A stretch of 64,000 nucleotides of DNA from Spirirestis rafaelensis WJT71-NPBG6 (GTDB lineage Bacteria; Cyanobacteriota; Cyanobacteriia; Cyanobacteriales; Nostocaceae): positions 1-64,000 of the forward strand of contig JAHHID010000012.1 in assembly GCA_019359015.1 (NCBI GenBank), written 5' to 3'. The notes beneath the pieces were generated by a model. It was given only the letters and a program-made list of their open reading frames with translations, was not told where the DNA came from and did not search any database. How positions within the stretch are numbered: the stretch's first letter is position 1; the number at the start of each line of letters is the position of its first letter. The translations under genes were made by a program, and so were the position numbers. Shown piece by piece: positions 19,041 through 27,868 of this stretch.

Positions 19041-19502
19041 ATGATAATTAACCCGGAAAATGTACCCAGCCGCACAACTTCAGTTTATCCAGATGAATTT
19101 AAACCTCTGATAGTAGGAAGAGTAAAACAAGCGTTAGGTAATGCGGCTAATTTGAAAAACTTCGGTGTAAATTTGGTGAAACTTGCGCCGGGAAGCTGTT
19201 CTGCACTGAGGCATTGGCATACGCGACAAGATGAGTTTATCTATGTAATAGAGGGTGAAATTACGCTAATTAGCAACGAGGGAGAACAAATATTAAAACG
19301 GGGTATGATGGCGGGTTTTCCTGCTGGTGAGGAAAATGGACATCAACTGGTGAATAAATCTGATGCGATAGTAGTTTATTTAGAAATTGGAGATAGAACT
19401 CCTGATGATCAAGTATACTATCCAGATCATGACATAGTTGCCAAATCCACTCCTGATGGTTGGATGTTTACACGTAAAGATGGTACTTTGTATGAGAGTT
19501 AG
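19041..19502 (+). CDS. Cupin domain protein
   Basis: 153 aa from the ATG at 19041, with AAGGA upstream; an in-frame TTG two codons earlier is less likely. Cupin motif 1 is visible as LRHWHTRQDEFIYVIEGE (two His, one Glu), and motif 2 is GFPAGEENGHQLVN. The metal-binding histidines and glutamate are intact. It may be a metal-dependent enzyme (isomerase, dioxygenase) or a ligand-binding protein; the substrate is unknown. Second gene after the GNAT acetyltransferase. Confidence 0.88.
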   Translation: MIINPENVPSRTTSVYPDEFKPLIVGRVKQALGNAANLKNFGVNLVKLAPGSCSALRHWHTRQDEFIYVIEGEITLISNEGEQILKRGMMAGFPAGEENGHQLVNKSDAIVVYLEIGDRTPDDQVYYPDHDIVAKSTPDGWMFTRKDGTLYES

Positions 19503-19504
19503 CC

Positions 19505-20170
19505 TCAGGTTTCATGCTCTTTTGAATCAAACCTAACTTGTCGGTAGAGGGCTTCCACAGGAAGAGAGAATCCTACACTCTCCAAAGTTAAAGTTTCTCC
19601 GGCTTCATAAGGGTAAAGCACCCAAAGACCTTGCTCGTTGCGCCGGAAACACTCTACTCCAACTTGGTCTGACTGGATGAGAACATACTCCTGCAAAGTG
19701 TTCAGCCTGCGATATCTGGTAAAATTAGAGCCGCGATCGTAAGCTTCTGTGGAAGGTGAGAGTACTTCTACAATCAGACAAGGGTACTGCACAAATTGAT
19801 TAGAATCCCTATCTCTGGAATCGCAAGTCACGACTAAATCCGGGTAGTTGTATGGTCCGGCTGGGGAAACTTGCACCTTGACATCTGCAATGTAAACCTC
19901 ACAGCCTTTTTCTGCGAGATAACTATCTAGAGCAGTGTAAAGGTTGCCAGCAATTCGGTTGTGGGGCTTTGTACCACCCGTCATGGCAAAAACTTCGCCA
20001 TCAATATACTCGTAGCGGATTTCTTGAGTTGGTTCCCATTCCAGATATTCCTGGGGAGCCATAAAATTAAACTGTGGATTAGCAACCATAAGTTTTACTC
20101 TCCCCGAATGCTGTGTCGATGCTAGAAGCCTTGGTTTTATTTTAAAACTATTATTGGCATTAGCGTTCAT
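19505..20170 (-). CDS. Uma2 family endonuclease-like protein
   Basis: Up to 221 aa. The PD-(D/E)xK-like core of the Uma2 (DUF820) family is present: YEYIDGEVFAMTGG, then YPDLVVTCD, with IVEVLSPST as the E-x-K-like strand region. This family is greatly expanded in cyanobacteria and its physiological role is unclear. The ATG at 20170 gives a 27-residue basic lead; the internal ATG at 20089 (MVANPQF) looks more like typical starts and would leave a wider promoter region towards the divergent gene at 20187. Confidence 0.85.
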   Translation of the reverse strand: MNANANNSFKIKPRLLASTQHSGRVKLMVANPQFNFMAPQEYLEWEPTQEIRYEYIDGEVFAMTGGTKPHNRIAGNLYTALDSYLAEKGCEVYIADVKVQVSPAGPYNYPDLVVTCDSRDRDSNQFVQYPCLIVEVLSPSTEAYDRGSNFTRYRRLNTLQEYVLIQSDQVGVECFRRNEQGLWVLYPYEAGETLTLESVGFSLPVEALYRQVRFDSKEHET

Positions 20171-20186
20171 TTTTTAGGAACACAAT

Positions 20187-20645
20187 ATGTCTAAAAACAA
20201 AATTGAAGATATTTATAATTTTCTGAAGTTATCGGATGCGATCGCCAGTTCAGGACAACCAACTCAAGAACAGTTTCAAGCAATCAAAGGAGCAGGATAT
20301 CAAGTTATTGTTAATCTAGCGCTGCCAGAATCACCTAACGCTTTAAAAGATGAAAAGCAAATAGTCGAAAGTCAAGGTATGCAATATGTCCATATTCCCG
20401 TAGTTTGGGAAAACCCAACAATCGAGAATGTGAAAGAATTTTTTAGCGTCATGGAAGCAAATACTGATAAAAAACTATTTGTCCATTGCGCTGCAAATAT
20501 GCGAGTTTCAGCCTTCATGTATCTTTATCGCCACCTTCATCAAAGTATTAGTGATGAAGATGCAAAAAAGGACTTACAGAAAATTTGGATTCCTAATGAA
20601 ACTTGGCAGAATTTTATTGAACAAGTAATATCAATTAAAAAATAA
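20187..20645 (+). CDS. Protein-tyrosine-phosphatase-like protein (DUF442-like)
   Basis: 152 aa. The fold signature is SGQPTQEQFQAIKGAGYQ near the start and FVHCAANMRVSAF at residues 91-103. The loop has Cys and Arg separated by four residues rather than the five of the classic CX5R phosphatase loop. Related proteins are annotated as beta-lactamase-hydrolase-like or PTP family. Phosphatase activity is therefore possible but unproven. The ATG is clear and the gene is divergent from the Uma2 gene. Confidence 0.75.
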   Translation: MSKNKIEDIYNFLKLSDAIASSGQPTQEQFQAIKGAGYQVIVNLALPESPNALKDEKQIVESQGMQYVHIPVVWENPTIENVKEFFSVMEANTDKKLFVHCAANMRVSAFMYLYRHLHQSISDEDAKKDLQKIWIPNETWQNFIEQVISIKK

Positions 20646-20728
20646 TCTTTGGTAGTCAGCGCTTTAGCGCTTGCCTTTCAGTGAAATCGCTATAATACAC
20701 GAAATAAAGCGATACAAGGTTGCGGCAA

Positions 20729-23700
20729 ATGCTCAAGCGGCTTTGGCGGTGGCTCAAAAGGTCTTTAGTGCGCTTATTTAATAGCAAGTCTCCATCTCCA
20801 CCCTTGGGGGAACACACGCCCGTAGAACCACGGAAACAGCCGACAGATGCAGAGTATGAATCGTTGTTTCTGGAACTGTTGGCTGGGGTGAATGAGGGCT
20901 GGAGTCGGGGACGGGTAAGAGGCTTTTTGGATGGAAACAAAATCGCTCAGGCTGCTTTGGTGGAGTGGTTGCGGGGTTTTGGTGAAAGATTGTTAGTGTC
21001 AAATGCACCGAATGCGGAGTTAGCACAGCGGATGGTGCTGTTGGGTGAGTTGGATGTTGGGGATGTGGGAGAGGTGGCGCGTGATATTGGGATGCGGTTG
21101 TTGAGGGGGGGAGAAACGAACCGCAGAGGCGCAGAGGACGCGGAGGAAGGAGAGGAGGGAGATGCAGAAGCGTGGTTTGACCGAGGTTATGAGCAATACG
21201 AGGCTGGGGATTTTGTAGGTGCGATCGCATCTTACGACAAAGCTATAGAAATCAAACCTGACTACTATGAAGCTTGGAATGGGCGGGGTGTTGTGCTATG
21301 CGATCACTTGCAACAGTATAGTGATGCGCTCACCAGCTTTGACAAAGCTATAGAATTCAAACCTGACTATCACCACGCTTGGCATAACCGGGGTGTAACG
21401 CTGGATAAGTTAGGGCGATATAGTGATGCGATCGCATCTCACGACAAAGCCATAGAAATCAAACCTGACTATCACCACGCTTGGTTCAACCGGGGGGTTG
21501 CGCTGAATTATTTGGGGCAATTTAATGATGCGATCGCATCCTACGACAAAGCTATAGAAATTAAACCTGATGATGACTCAGCTTGGAATAACCGGGGTCT
21601 TGCGCTGGTTAACTTAGGGCGATTTGAAGAAGCGATCGCATCCTTCGACAAAGCTATAGAAATCAAACCTGATAAACACGAAGCTTGGATTAACCGGGGT
21701 GTTGCGCTGGAAAAGTTAGGACGACATGAAGAAGCGATCGCATCCTACGACAAAGCCATAGAAATTAAACCTGATGATGACTCAGCTTGGTTCAACCGGG
21801 GTATGAGTCTGTATAAATTAGTACGCTATAGTGATGCGCTCGCATCTTTTGACAAAGCCATAGAAATCAAACCTGACTTCGACTCAGCTTGGTATATCCG
21901 GGGCGCGGCGTTGGTTAACTTAGGGCGCTATGAAGATGCGATCGCTTCATTCGACAAAGCCATAGAAATTAAACCTGATTATGACTCAGCTTGGTATAAC
22001 CGGGGTGTTGCGCTGCGTAATTTAGGGCGCGATGAAGAAGCGATCGCTTCATTCGACAAAGCTATAGAAATTAAACCTGATTATGACTCAGCTTGGTATA
22101 GGGGTCTTGCGCTGGTTAACTTAGGGCGATTTGAAGAAGCGATCGCTTCATTCGACAAAGCCATAGAAATTAAACCTGATTATGACTCAGCTTGGTATAA
22201 CCGGGGTGTTGCGCTGCGTAATTTAGGGCAATTTGAAGATGCGATCGCTTCATTCGACAAAGCCATAGAAATTAAACCTGATTATGACTCAGCTTGGTAT
22301 AACCGGGGTGTTGCGCTGGATAATTTAGGGCAATTTGAAGATGCGATCGCTTCATTCGACAAAGCTATAGAAATTAAACCTGATTATGACTCAGCTTGGT
22401 ATAGGGGTCTTGCGCTGGGTAACTTAGGGCAATTTGAAGATGCGATCGCTTCATTCGACAAAGCTATAGAAATTAAACCTGATTATGACTCAGCTTGGAT
22501 TAACCGGGGTAATGCGCTGGGTAATTTAGGGCAATTTGAAGAGGCGATCGCTTCATTCGACAAAGCTATAGAAATTAAACCTGACTCTTGCGAAAGTTGG
22601 TTAAACCGGGGTATTGCGCTGAATAAGTTAGGGCAATATGAAAAAGCGATCGCTTCATTCGACAAAGCCATAGAAATTAAACCTGACTCTTGCGAAAGTT
22701 GGAATAGCCGGGGTGCTGTGCTATGCGATCACTTGCAACGGTATGAAGATGCGATCATATCCTTCGACAAAGCCATAGAAATCAAACCTGATAAGGACTC
22801 AGCTTGGTATAACTGGGGTGTTGCGCTGCTTAATTTAAGGCAATTTGAAGAAGCGATCGCCTCCTTCGACAAAGCCATACAAATCAAACCTGATTACTAC
22901 GAAGCTTGGATTAACCGGGGCATTGCGGCAGAAAAATCAGTTAGTTATAATCAGCTACCGAGTTTGTTAATTGGCATAGTACAGACAAATCCAACCCTTA
23001 ATCAGCGCGGCTATGAGGGACAATTGGCAAGCTATGAGGAAGGTTTGAAGTATTGCCAGCAAGACACGCACCCAGAAGGCTGGGGAAAATTACATCAGAA
23101 AATAGGTAATGCTCACTACTTCCGAGGGCGAGGAGATTCCTACCCCCGCGTTTATTGGTACAAGGCTGTTAAAAGCTACAACCTGGCGCTGAAAACTCTC
23201 ACAGAAGCAGATTTTCCTGAGTTGCATCTGGAGGTTTTGCGAGACTTGATTCGCGTCCACTTGGATTTGCACGAAACCGCCAAAGTTGAAGAACTCCAGC
23301 GACGCGGGACAGATTTTTTACGCCGCTTGCTGAGTGAAGCAAATCGCTCTGATGAAAGTAAAAAACAACTGGCTTTGAAGTTTGCAGGCTTTCAGCAGTT
23401 GACTGTTGATTTAGCGGTGCAGTCTGGGAATCTGGTGCAAGCAGTTGAATTAGCAGAACAGGGCAAAAATGCCTGTTTAAGTTGGCTTTTGTCTGCGTGG
23501 AGTGATGAAATTTCCTCACCCAGCTACTCAGATATGCAACAGTTGCTCAATTCTACAACTGCTGTTGTTTACTGGCATATTAGCCCTTACGCCCTACACA
23601 CTTTCATCCTCAAACACAACGCGCCATCACCCATCGTCTTAGGAGAAACCCAAGAAAGCGGGTTTCTTGAAGAAGTCGGGCTTCTCAGCCAAACGCAACG

Positions 23701-25000
23701 CTTGCGCGAGTTTGAAGACTGGGTGAAAGAGTGGAATGAACAATACGCCGATTATCGCAAAGGCAAAGATAAGCAAACATCGAACCTAACCCCCCAACCC
23801 CATCAGGTGCAAGGGAAGGGGGAGAAATCAAAGCCTCTATCCTTGCAGGAGAGAGGTTTGGAGAGAGGTTACAACTGGCGCGACAACCTAACCCCCCAGC
23901 CCGATCAGGCGCAAGGAAAGGGGGAGGAATCAAAGCCTCTCTCCTCTCTTCGAGACGCTGCGCGAACGCAGGAGAGAGGTTCCAACTGGCGCGACAACTT
24001 GCCCGAAATGCTTTGCCAACTAAGTAATATTCTTGATATCTCCGCTATAGTTAGCGCACTAAACCTAACCCCCCAGCCCCCTTCCCTGCGAGGGAAGGGG
24101 GAGCAAGATTCAGGGGAGAGGTCAATCCAAAATCTCATCCTGATTCCTCACCGCGACTTACACCGCTTCCCTCTCCATGCGCTGTTTCCCGATGATTTCA
24201 CCATCACCTATCTACCCAGCGCTCAAATTGGCTTGATTCCTTCAACCCTCTTTGAAAATAAAGGCTATGAGCAGGACAATTTATTAAGTATCGAACATCC
24301 CAACAGCAAAGGTTATCCCTCGTTGGAATTTGCCCAAATTGAATCGGAAGCGATAAACCGGATGTTCGCCAAACCCACTCGTCTTTTATCTAAACAAGCC
24401 ACAAAAGAAGCGCTAATAACTGCTTTGCCGGAAAAATACAGTATTTTTCATTTTACAGGACATGGCGAATACAATTTTGACAATCCTGCTTTATCGCACT
24501 TGGCGTTAGCGGGTGAAGATAAACTTACTCTTGCGGATATCCGCAACTTTGATTTGAGAAGTTACAAACTCGTTAGTCTTGCAGCTTGCGAAAGCGCGAT
24601 CGCAGGTAATCATACCATCACTACCGAATATGTGGGGCTTGTCAGTGGGTTTATGAGTTGCGGTGTGGCGCATGTCGTCAGTACCTTGTGGACTGTAGAA
24701 TCAGCTGCCAGCGCTTTGGTGATGATTCAATTTTACCAATTGCTGCAACAAGAAAAATCAGAGGCGATCGCTTTGGCTAAAGCTACCCAATGGTTGCGAA
24801 ATGCCACAAACGCACAACTTGCAGAATGGTATGCAGCCCAAATCGCCCAACTTGCGGAAGATGAAAGCATAGTTCGCCGTTTCTTGTCACGCCATTTAAA
24901 TAATATTAACAATACAACAGAACCAAATAATAAACCTTATAATCACCCTTATTTCTGGGCAGCTTTTACAATTACTGGGAATTTATCATGCAACCTTTAG
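20729..25000 (+). CDS. Giant TPR-CHAT protein (caspase-like peptidase with 17 TPRs)
   Basis: 1423 aa from ATG 20729 (an in-frame TTG three codons earlier is less likely). Residues 1-145 are a helical N-terminal region. From about 146 to 725 there are 17 near-identical 34-residue tetratricopeptide repeats of type AWYNRGVALxNLGxFEDAIASFDKAIEIKPD plus a partial one. A helical linker then leads to the CHAT peptidase domain (about 1125-1420) with catalytic His1245 in FTGHG and Cys1287 in LAACESA. CHAT enzymes are clan CD cysteine peptidases related to caspases and separase; TPR-CHAT proteins often serve in regulated proteolysis or cell death. A TATAAT-like box lies at 20691. The linker (about 1020-1130) is expanded by in-frame repeats. 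It overlaps the next gene by 13 bases. Confidence 0.92.
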   Translation: MLKRLWRWLKRSLVRLFNSKSPSPPLGEHTPVEPRKQPTDAEYESLFLELLAGVNEGWSRGRVRGFLDGNKIAQAALVEWLRGFGERLLVSNAPNAELAQRMVLLGELDVGDVGEVARDIGMRLLRGGETNRRGAEDAEEGEEGDAEAWFDRGYEQYEAGDFVGAIASYDKAIEIKPDYYEAWNGRGVVLCDHLQQYSDALTSFDKAIEFKPDYHHAWHNRGVTLDKLGRYSDAIASHDKAIEIKPDYHHAWFNRGVALNYLGQFNDAIASYDKAIEIKPDDDSAWNNRGLALVNLGRFEEAIASFDKAIEIKPDKHEAWINRGVALEKLGRHEEAIASYDKAIEIKPDDDSAWFNRGMSLYKLVRYSDALASFDKAIEIKPDFDSAWYIRGAALVNLGRYEDAIASFDKAIEIKPDYDSAWYNRGVALRNLGRDEEAIASFDKAIEIKPDYDSAWYRGLALVNLGRFEEAIASFDKAIEIKPDYDSAWYNRGVALRNLGQFEDAIASFDKAIEIKPDYDSAWYNRGVALDNLGQFEDAIASFDKAIEIKPDYDSAWYRGLALGNLGQFEDAIASFDKAIEIKPDYDSAWINRGNALGNLGQFEEAIASFDKAIEIKPDSCESWLNRGIALNKLGQYEKAIASFDKAIEIKPDSCESWNSRGAVLCDHLQRYEDAIISFDKAIEIKPDKDSAWYNWGVALLNLRQFEEAIASFDKAIQIKPDYYEAWINRGIAAEKSVSYNQLPSLLIGIVQTNPTLNQRGYEGQLASYEEGLKYCQQDTHPEGWGKLHQKIGNAHYFRGRGDSYPRVYWYKAVKSYNLALKTLTEADFPELHLEVLRDLIRVHLDLHETAKVEELQRRGTDFLRRLLSEANRSDESKKQLALKFAGFQQLTVDLAVQSGNLVQAVELAEQGKNACLSWLLSAWSDEISSPSYSDMQQLLNSTTAVVYWHISPYALHTFILKHNAPSPIVLGETQESGFLEEVGLLSQTQRLREFEDWVKEWNEQYADYRKGKDKQTSNLTPQPHQVQGKGEKSKPLSLQERGLERGYNWRDNLTPQPDQAQGKGEESKPLSSLRDAARTQERGSNWRDNLPEMLCQLSNILDISAIVSALNLTPQPPSLRGKGEQDSGERSIQNLILIPHRDLHRFPLHALFPDDFTITYLPSAQIGLIPSTLFENKGYEQDNLLSIEHPNSKGYPSLEFAQIESEAINRMFAKPTRLLSKQATKEALITALPEKYSIFHFTGHGEYNFDNPALSHLALAGEDKLTLADIRNFDLRSYKLVSLAACESAIAGNHTITTEYVGLVSGFMSCGVAHVVSTLWTVESAASALVMIQFYQLLQQEKSEAIALAKATQWLRNATNAQLAEWYAAQIAQLAEDESIVRRFLSRHLNNINNTTEPNNKPYNHPYFWAAFTITGNLSCNL
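21160..22915 (+). repeat. Tandem 102-base TPR-coding repeats
   Basis: About 17 units of 102 bases, each containing a GCGATCGC-type site and the codons for FDKAIEIKPD, are nearly identical in sequence, especially between 21900 and 22560. Two units carry the same 3-base deletion (AWYRG instead of AWYNRG, near 22095 and 22400), and units 2 and 16 share LCDHLQ. This points to recent expansion by unequal recombination. Confidence 0.9.
23790..24115 (+). repeat. Intergenic-type repeats inserted in frame in the CHAT gene
   Basis: Three copies of a CTAACCCCCCAGCCC ... GGGAAGGGGGAG inverted-repeat unit lie here, separated by CTCTCCTTGCAGGAGAGAGG-like parts. The middle copy also contains the GAGACGCTGCGCGAACG repeat found in intergenic DNA at about 26820. 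All keep the reading frame and encode NLTPQPHQVQGKGE-like peptides between the TPR and peptidase parts. Confidence 0.8.
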
Positions 25001-25410
25001 AAGCCTCGGAACTCAAAGCTTTTCTTTTTGCACTTTATCAGCTTGACGCACCTTTGCCAGATGCTGTGCAAGCGCAGGTAAATAATATTAACATTCCGGC
25101 GGATATTGACAAACTGTATGAAATTGCGATGAGTTATCCCCCGCTTGCAACTTACTACGAACAAATTCACGAATCTTTCAACGCAAATAGCAAAATCCGG
25201 AGTAGAGGACCTTTACCAGCTAAAATTAATCATGCTGCGGAACAGCAAAGCACAGAAATCAACAATATTCTTGTTGCCATTGACGAACAAGTTGAAGACG
25301 AAAAGTTAACTGAAATCTCTCAACCCATTTTCAATGCTACTGACTCTGTAAGTAAGTCTAAAGATGTTTGGGCAATAATTATTCGTTCTTTACAAATGCC
25401 TATGCCATGA
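24988..25410 (+). CDS. Small protein of the TPR-CHAT operon
   Basis: 140 aa, soluble, acidic and helical, not recognised. Its ATG overlaps the end of the CHAT gene by 13 bases and its stop overlaps the next start (ATGA at 25407-25410), so the three genes are almost certainly translated together. It could be an adaptor, substrate or inhibitor of the peptidase. The layout resembles caspase/TPR-associated conflict modules in which a short partner protein follows the peptidase gene; that link is an inference from position only. Confidence 0.75.
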   Translation: MQPLEASELKAFLFALYQLDAPLPDAVQAQVNNINIPADIDKLYEIAMSYPPLATYYEQIHESFNANSKIRSRGPLPAKINHAAEQQSTEINNILVAIDEQVEDEKLTEISQPIFNATDSVSKSKDVWAIIIRSLQMPMP

Positions 25411-26786
25411 ATCAACAGTATAATCTCATTTACCCAACTGTTGATTTATTTGTCTACGATTTGCAACAAGGCTTAGGACAAACAGACGAGCAAATTAACC
25501 AAAATCGTCATCAATTTTGGCGGAAAATCAAACCAGAATTAAATAAAGATTACCAACAACTTAATCCTCAAGAACAGGATTTACTTAAAGAACTCGCTTT
25601 TCTGGAAAAAACCGAAGCCGATTACGTCGAGTTACTCGTACCAGAAAAACTTGAAAACTTTCTCTCAGACTTAGAAGGCTACTACTACGCACTGCAATTA
25701 GGTGATACCTATGCCCTTCAGGTAGATTGCTCTGTTATCAATGATAACAACAGCAAATCTATCAGCCGCTTTCAAGATATTAAAGAAAATATAGAATCCC
25801 GCATACATCAGCAAGGAAAACTCGGTCAAACCTGGTTTCTTTGGGGACAGTTGTCAAAAAATTATAACGATGAAGAAATTAAAGCGATCGCCGAACAATG
25901 CTATCTGCAAATAAACCCCAATTCTCAAAGTCAAATCAACTTGAAAAAGCAAGGTAGTTTTTTAGGTGCAACTGCATTTGAAGCGTGGGAACAGCCTGCT
26001 GGTTGGGTTGATGAAAAAAGCTTTCAAGATAGCTTTCATATATTAATATGTTTGTTTCCGCCAGAGCGATCGCTTGACGATATTACCAAAAGCATCGCCA
26101 ATGTATATTTCGATTTAATTCGTCTATTTTGCTACCGTCATAAAATTATTTGGGCTTACCACCAAAGCCGCAAATTGAAAAGCAAACTCAAGAAAGATTT
26201 TCACGAAGTGCAACAAATAGTCAAAAAAATCACTGAATTAGGACAACAAATAAACGCAGGTAAACTTAATATTCAAGAATTACAAGAAACCTTAACTCAT
26301 ACATTGACAATTTTATCGCACTATGCAATAGATTTAAGCTACCTTGATGACCAAGGACGCACAATTGAAGTTAATCTGAATAATTACAAAAAGCGACTAG
26401 AGAAGATTTCCAGAGAAAATAGCTACAATCAGCTACAATTTATGCAAGAATTCAGCGAATTTAGTGCTGAAAAATATCTGCAACAAGTAGAGACAGATTA
26501 CATTAACCTCAGCCCAGGCTTAACCCTGCTGCAAAATTTAATTAGTACAATTCAAGGTACGATTGATATCTACCAAGCAAAAAGCGATCGCCACCTTGAA
26601 GAATTCATCGGCATCGCAGGTGTGGGGCTAGCAACCAGCCAAATAGGATCTGCCGTCATCCTAGCCGAAATACCCAAAAATCAAAACCCTCTGGCTTACC
26701 AAAGCCAAATCTTTGCCTTGAGTTTAGGCATAGGGTTGATTTTTGCCATGTTAACGTATATATTGCTTCGCAGCCTTCGTCGCTAA
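25407..26786 (+). CDS. Membrane-anchored protein of the TPR-CHAT operon
   Basis: 459 aa from ATG 25407, which overlaps the previous stop; an in-frame start 13 codons upstream is less likely. The N-terminal part (PTVDLFVYDLQQGLGQ) is a mixed alpha/beta region, residues 220-400 are helical with coiled-coil character, and two hydrophobic helices sit at the C-terminus (about 408-428 and 435-456), ending RSLRR. I do not recognise a family with certainty. By analogy with CHAT-centred conflict systems it is a candidate substrate or effector released from, or acting on, the membrane. Confidence 0.75.
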   Translation: MNQQYNLIYPTVDLFVYDLQQGLGQTDEQINQNRHQFWRKIKPELNKDYQQLNPQEQDLLKELAFLEKTEADYVELLVPEKLENFLSDLEGYYYALQLGDTYALQVDCSVINDNNSKSISRFQDIKENIESRIHQQGKLGQTWFLWGQLSKNYNDEEIKAIAEQCYLQINPNSQSQINLKKQGSFLGATAFEAWEQPAGWVDEKSFQDSFHILICLFPPERSLDDITKSIANVYFDLIRLFCYRHKIIWAYHQSRKLKSKLKKDFHEVQQIVKKITELGQQINAGKLNIQELQETLTHTLTILSHYAIDLSYLDDQGRTIEVNLNNYKKRLEKISRENSYNQLQFMQEFSEFSAEKYLQQVETDYINLSPGLTLLQNLISTIQGTIDIYQAKSDRHLEEFIGIAGVGLATSQIGSAVILAEIPKNQNPLAYQSQIFALSLGIGLIFAMLTYILLRSLRR

Positions 26787-26860
26787 TAATTTCTTCCTTC
26801 GCGTCCTTCTCCTGTCGGAGACGCTGCGCGAACGTGTCTTCGCGGTTCGATATTTTAACC

Positions 26861-27772
26861 ATGTCTTCTCAACGCACAATTCAAAGTATATATACTGATG
26901 GCGCTTGCACCGGCAACCCTGGTCCTGGTGGTTGGGGTGTAGTCGTCTATTTTACCGATGGCTCAATTTATGAAATGGGCGATCGCTCTCCGCATACCAC
27001 CAATAATAAAATGGAGATGCAAGCAGCGATCGCAGCTCTAGAATTCCTAGAAGAATCTGGGCAAAAAGAACCCGTTCCGCTTTATACCGATAGCGAATAC
27101 CTAATCAACTGCGTTACCAAGTGGGTGAAAGGTTGGAAAAAGAAAGGCTGGAAAAAAGCCGATGGCAACCCTGTCCAAAATCAAGACCTTTTGGAACAAC
27201 TAGATGAACTCAACAGTCGCAAAGTAAAATGGGAACATGTCCGGGGTCACTCTGGTAACATAGGTAACGAACGCTGTGATGTGATTGCTCGCGCTTACGC
27301 CAGTGGCAAAACCCCATCACTCAAACAACTCGCTTACACTCATTCTCAGCAATCCTTAACGGAAATTAGCGAGATAAATGTAGCAAAAGTATCTGACTGT
27401 GATACAAACTCGACAATAATTAACAAAAGCAAACAAGAAATCAGTATTGCAACAGATACAACAATTATGGAGCCATCTATATCGACAACAATCGAAGAAA
27501 GACCACCAGAGATGAGGGTGGCGCATCTCCGCAGCTTAGTTGAAACTTTGCATATTGCCGATGAAATAGCCACAAAAGGCTACTTAATCACCAGTTCCGA
27601 ACTGGCAGATTTAATGGATGTTCACGCCAGCGCTGTCACCAGTCGGGGAGATCAATGGCGCTGGCGCAACTGGATTGTTTCACGGGTACGACGAGAAGGT
27701 AATCAAATTCTCTGGGAACTAGAAAGAGGCGATCGCTTAGGTGGCGAAGATGATGCAGCGATAGGGGGATAA
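26861..27772 (+). CDS. rnhA: Ribonuclease HI with C-terminal extension
   Basis: 303 aa from ATG 26861; an upstream GTG (26834) lies in repeat-derived sequence and is unlikely. The RNase H fold (residues 1-150) has the catalytic acids: Asp in YTDGACTGNPG, Glu in NKMEMQAA, Asp in YTDSEY and Asp in NERCDVIARA. It cleaves RNA in RNA-DNA hybrids. A linker of about 60 Ser/Thr-rich residues leads to a C-terminal domain (about 215-295) with LRSLVETLHIADEIATKGYL and a winged-helix-like GDQWRWRNWIVSRV, an extension seen in cyanobacterial RNases HI whose role is unknown. Confidence 0.93.
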   Translation: MSSQRTIQSIYTDGACTGNPGPGGWGVVVYFTDGSIYEMGDRSPHTTNNKMEMQAAIAALEFLEESGQKEPVPLYTDSEYLINCVTKWVKGWKKKGWKKADGNPVQNQDLLEQLDELNSRKVKWEHVRGHSGNIGNERCDVIARAYASGKTPSLKQLAYTHSQQSLTEISEINVAKVSDCDTNSTIINKSKQEISIATDTTIMEPSISTTIEERPPEMRVAHLRSLVETLHIADEIATKGYLITSSELADLMDVHASAVTSRGDQWRWRNWIVSRVRREGNQILWELERGDRLGGEDDAAIGG

Positions 27773-27868
27773 GGAGAGGGGGGGATGGGGGGATGGGGGG
27801 ATGGGGAGAAATAATTGTGCTCCACTCCCCCACTCCTCCACTCCTCCACTCCTCCACTCCTCCACTCC
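27773..27868. repeat. G-rich then C-rich octamer tandem repeats between convergent genes
   Basis: GGGGGGAT units (about 27778-27808) are followed by CCACTCCT units (about 27826-27868). The purine-rich and pyrimidine-rich halves can pair as a long hairpin. They fill the gap between the convergent ends of rnhA and the glycosyltransferase gene. Confidence 0.7.

Noticed and set aside
20671-20696. Sigma-70-type promoter TTGCCT ... TATAAT before the TPR-CHAT gene
   Set aside because: The spacing of 14 bases is too short for a confident call; only the TATAAT is mentioned under the gene.
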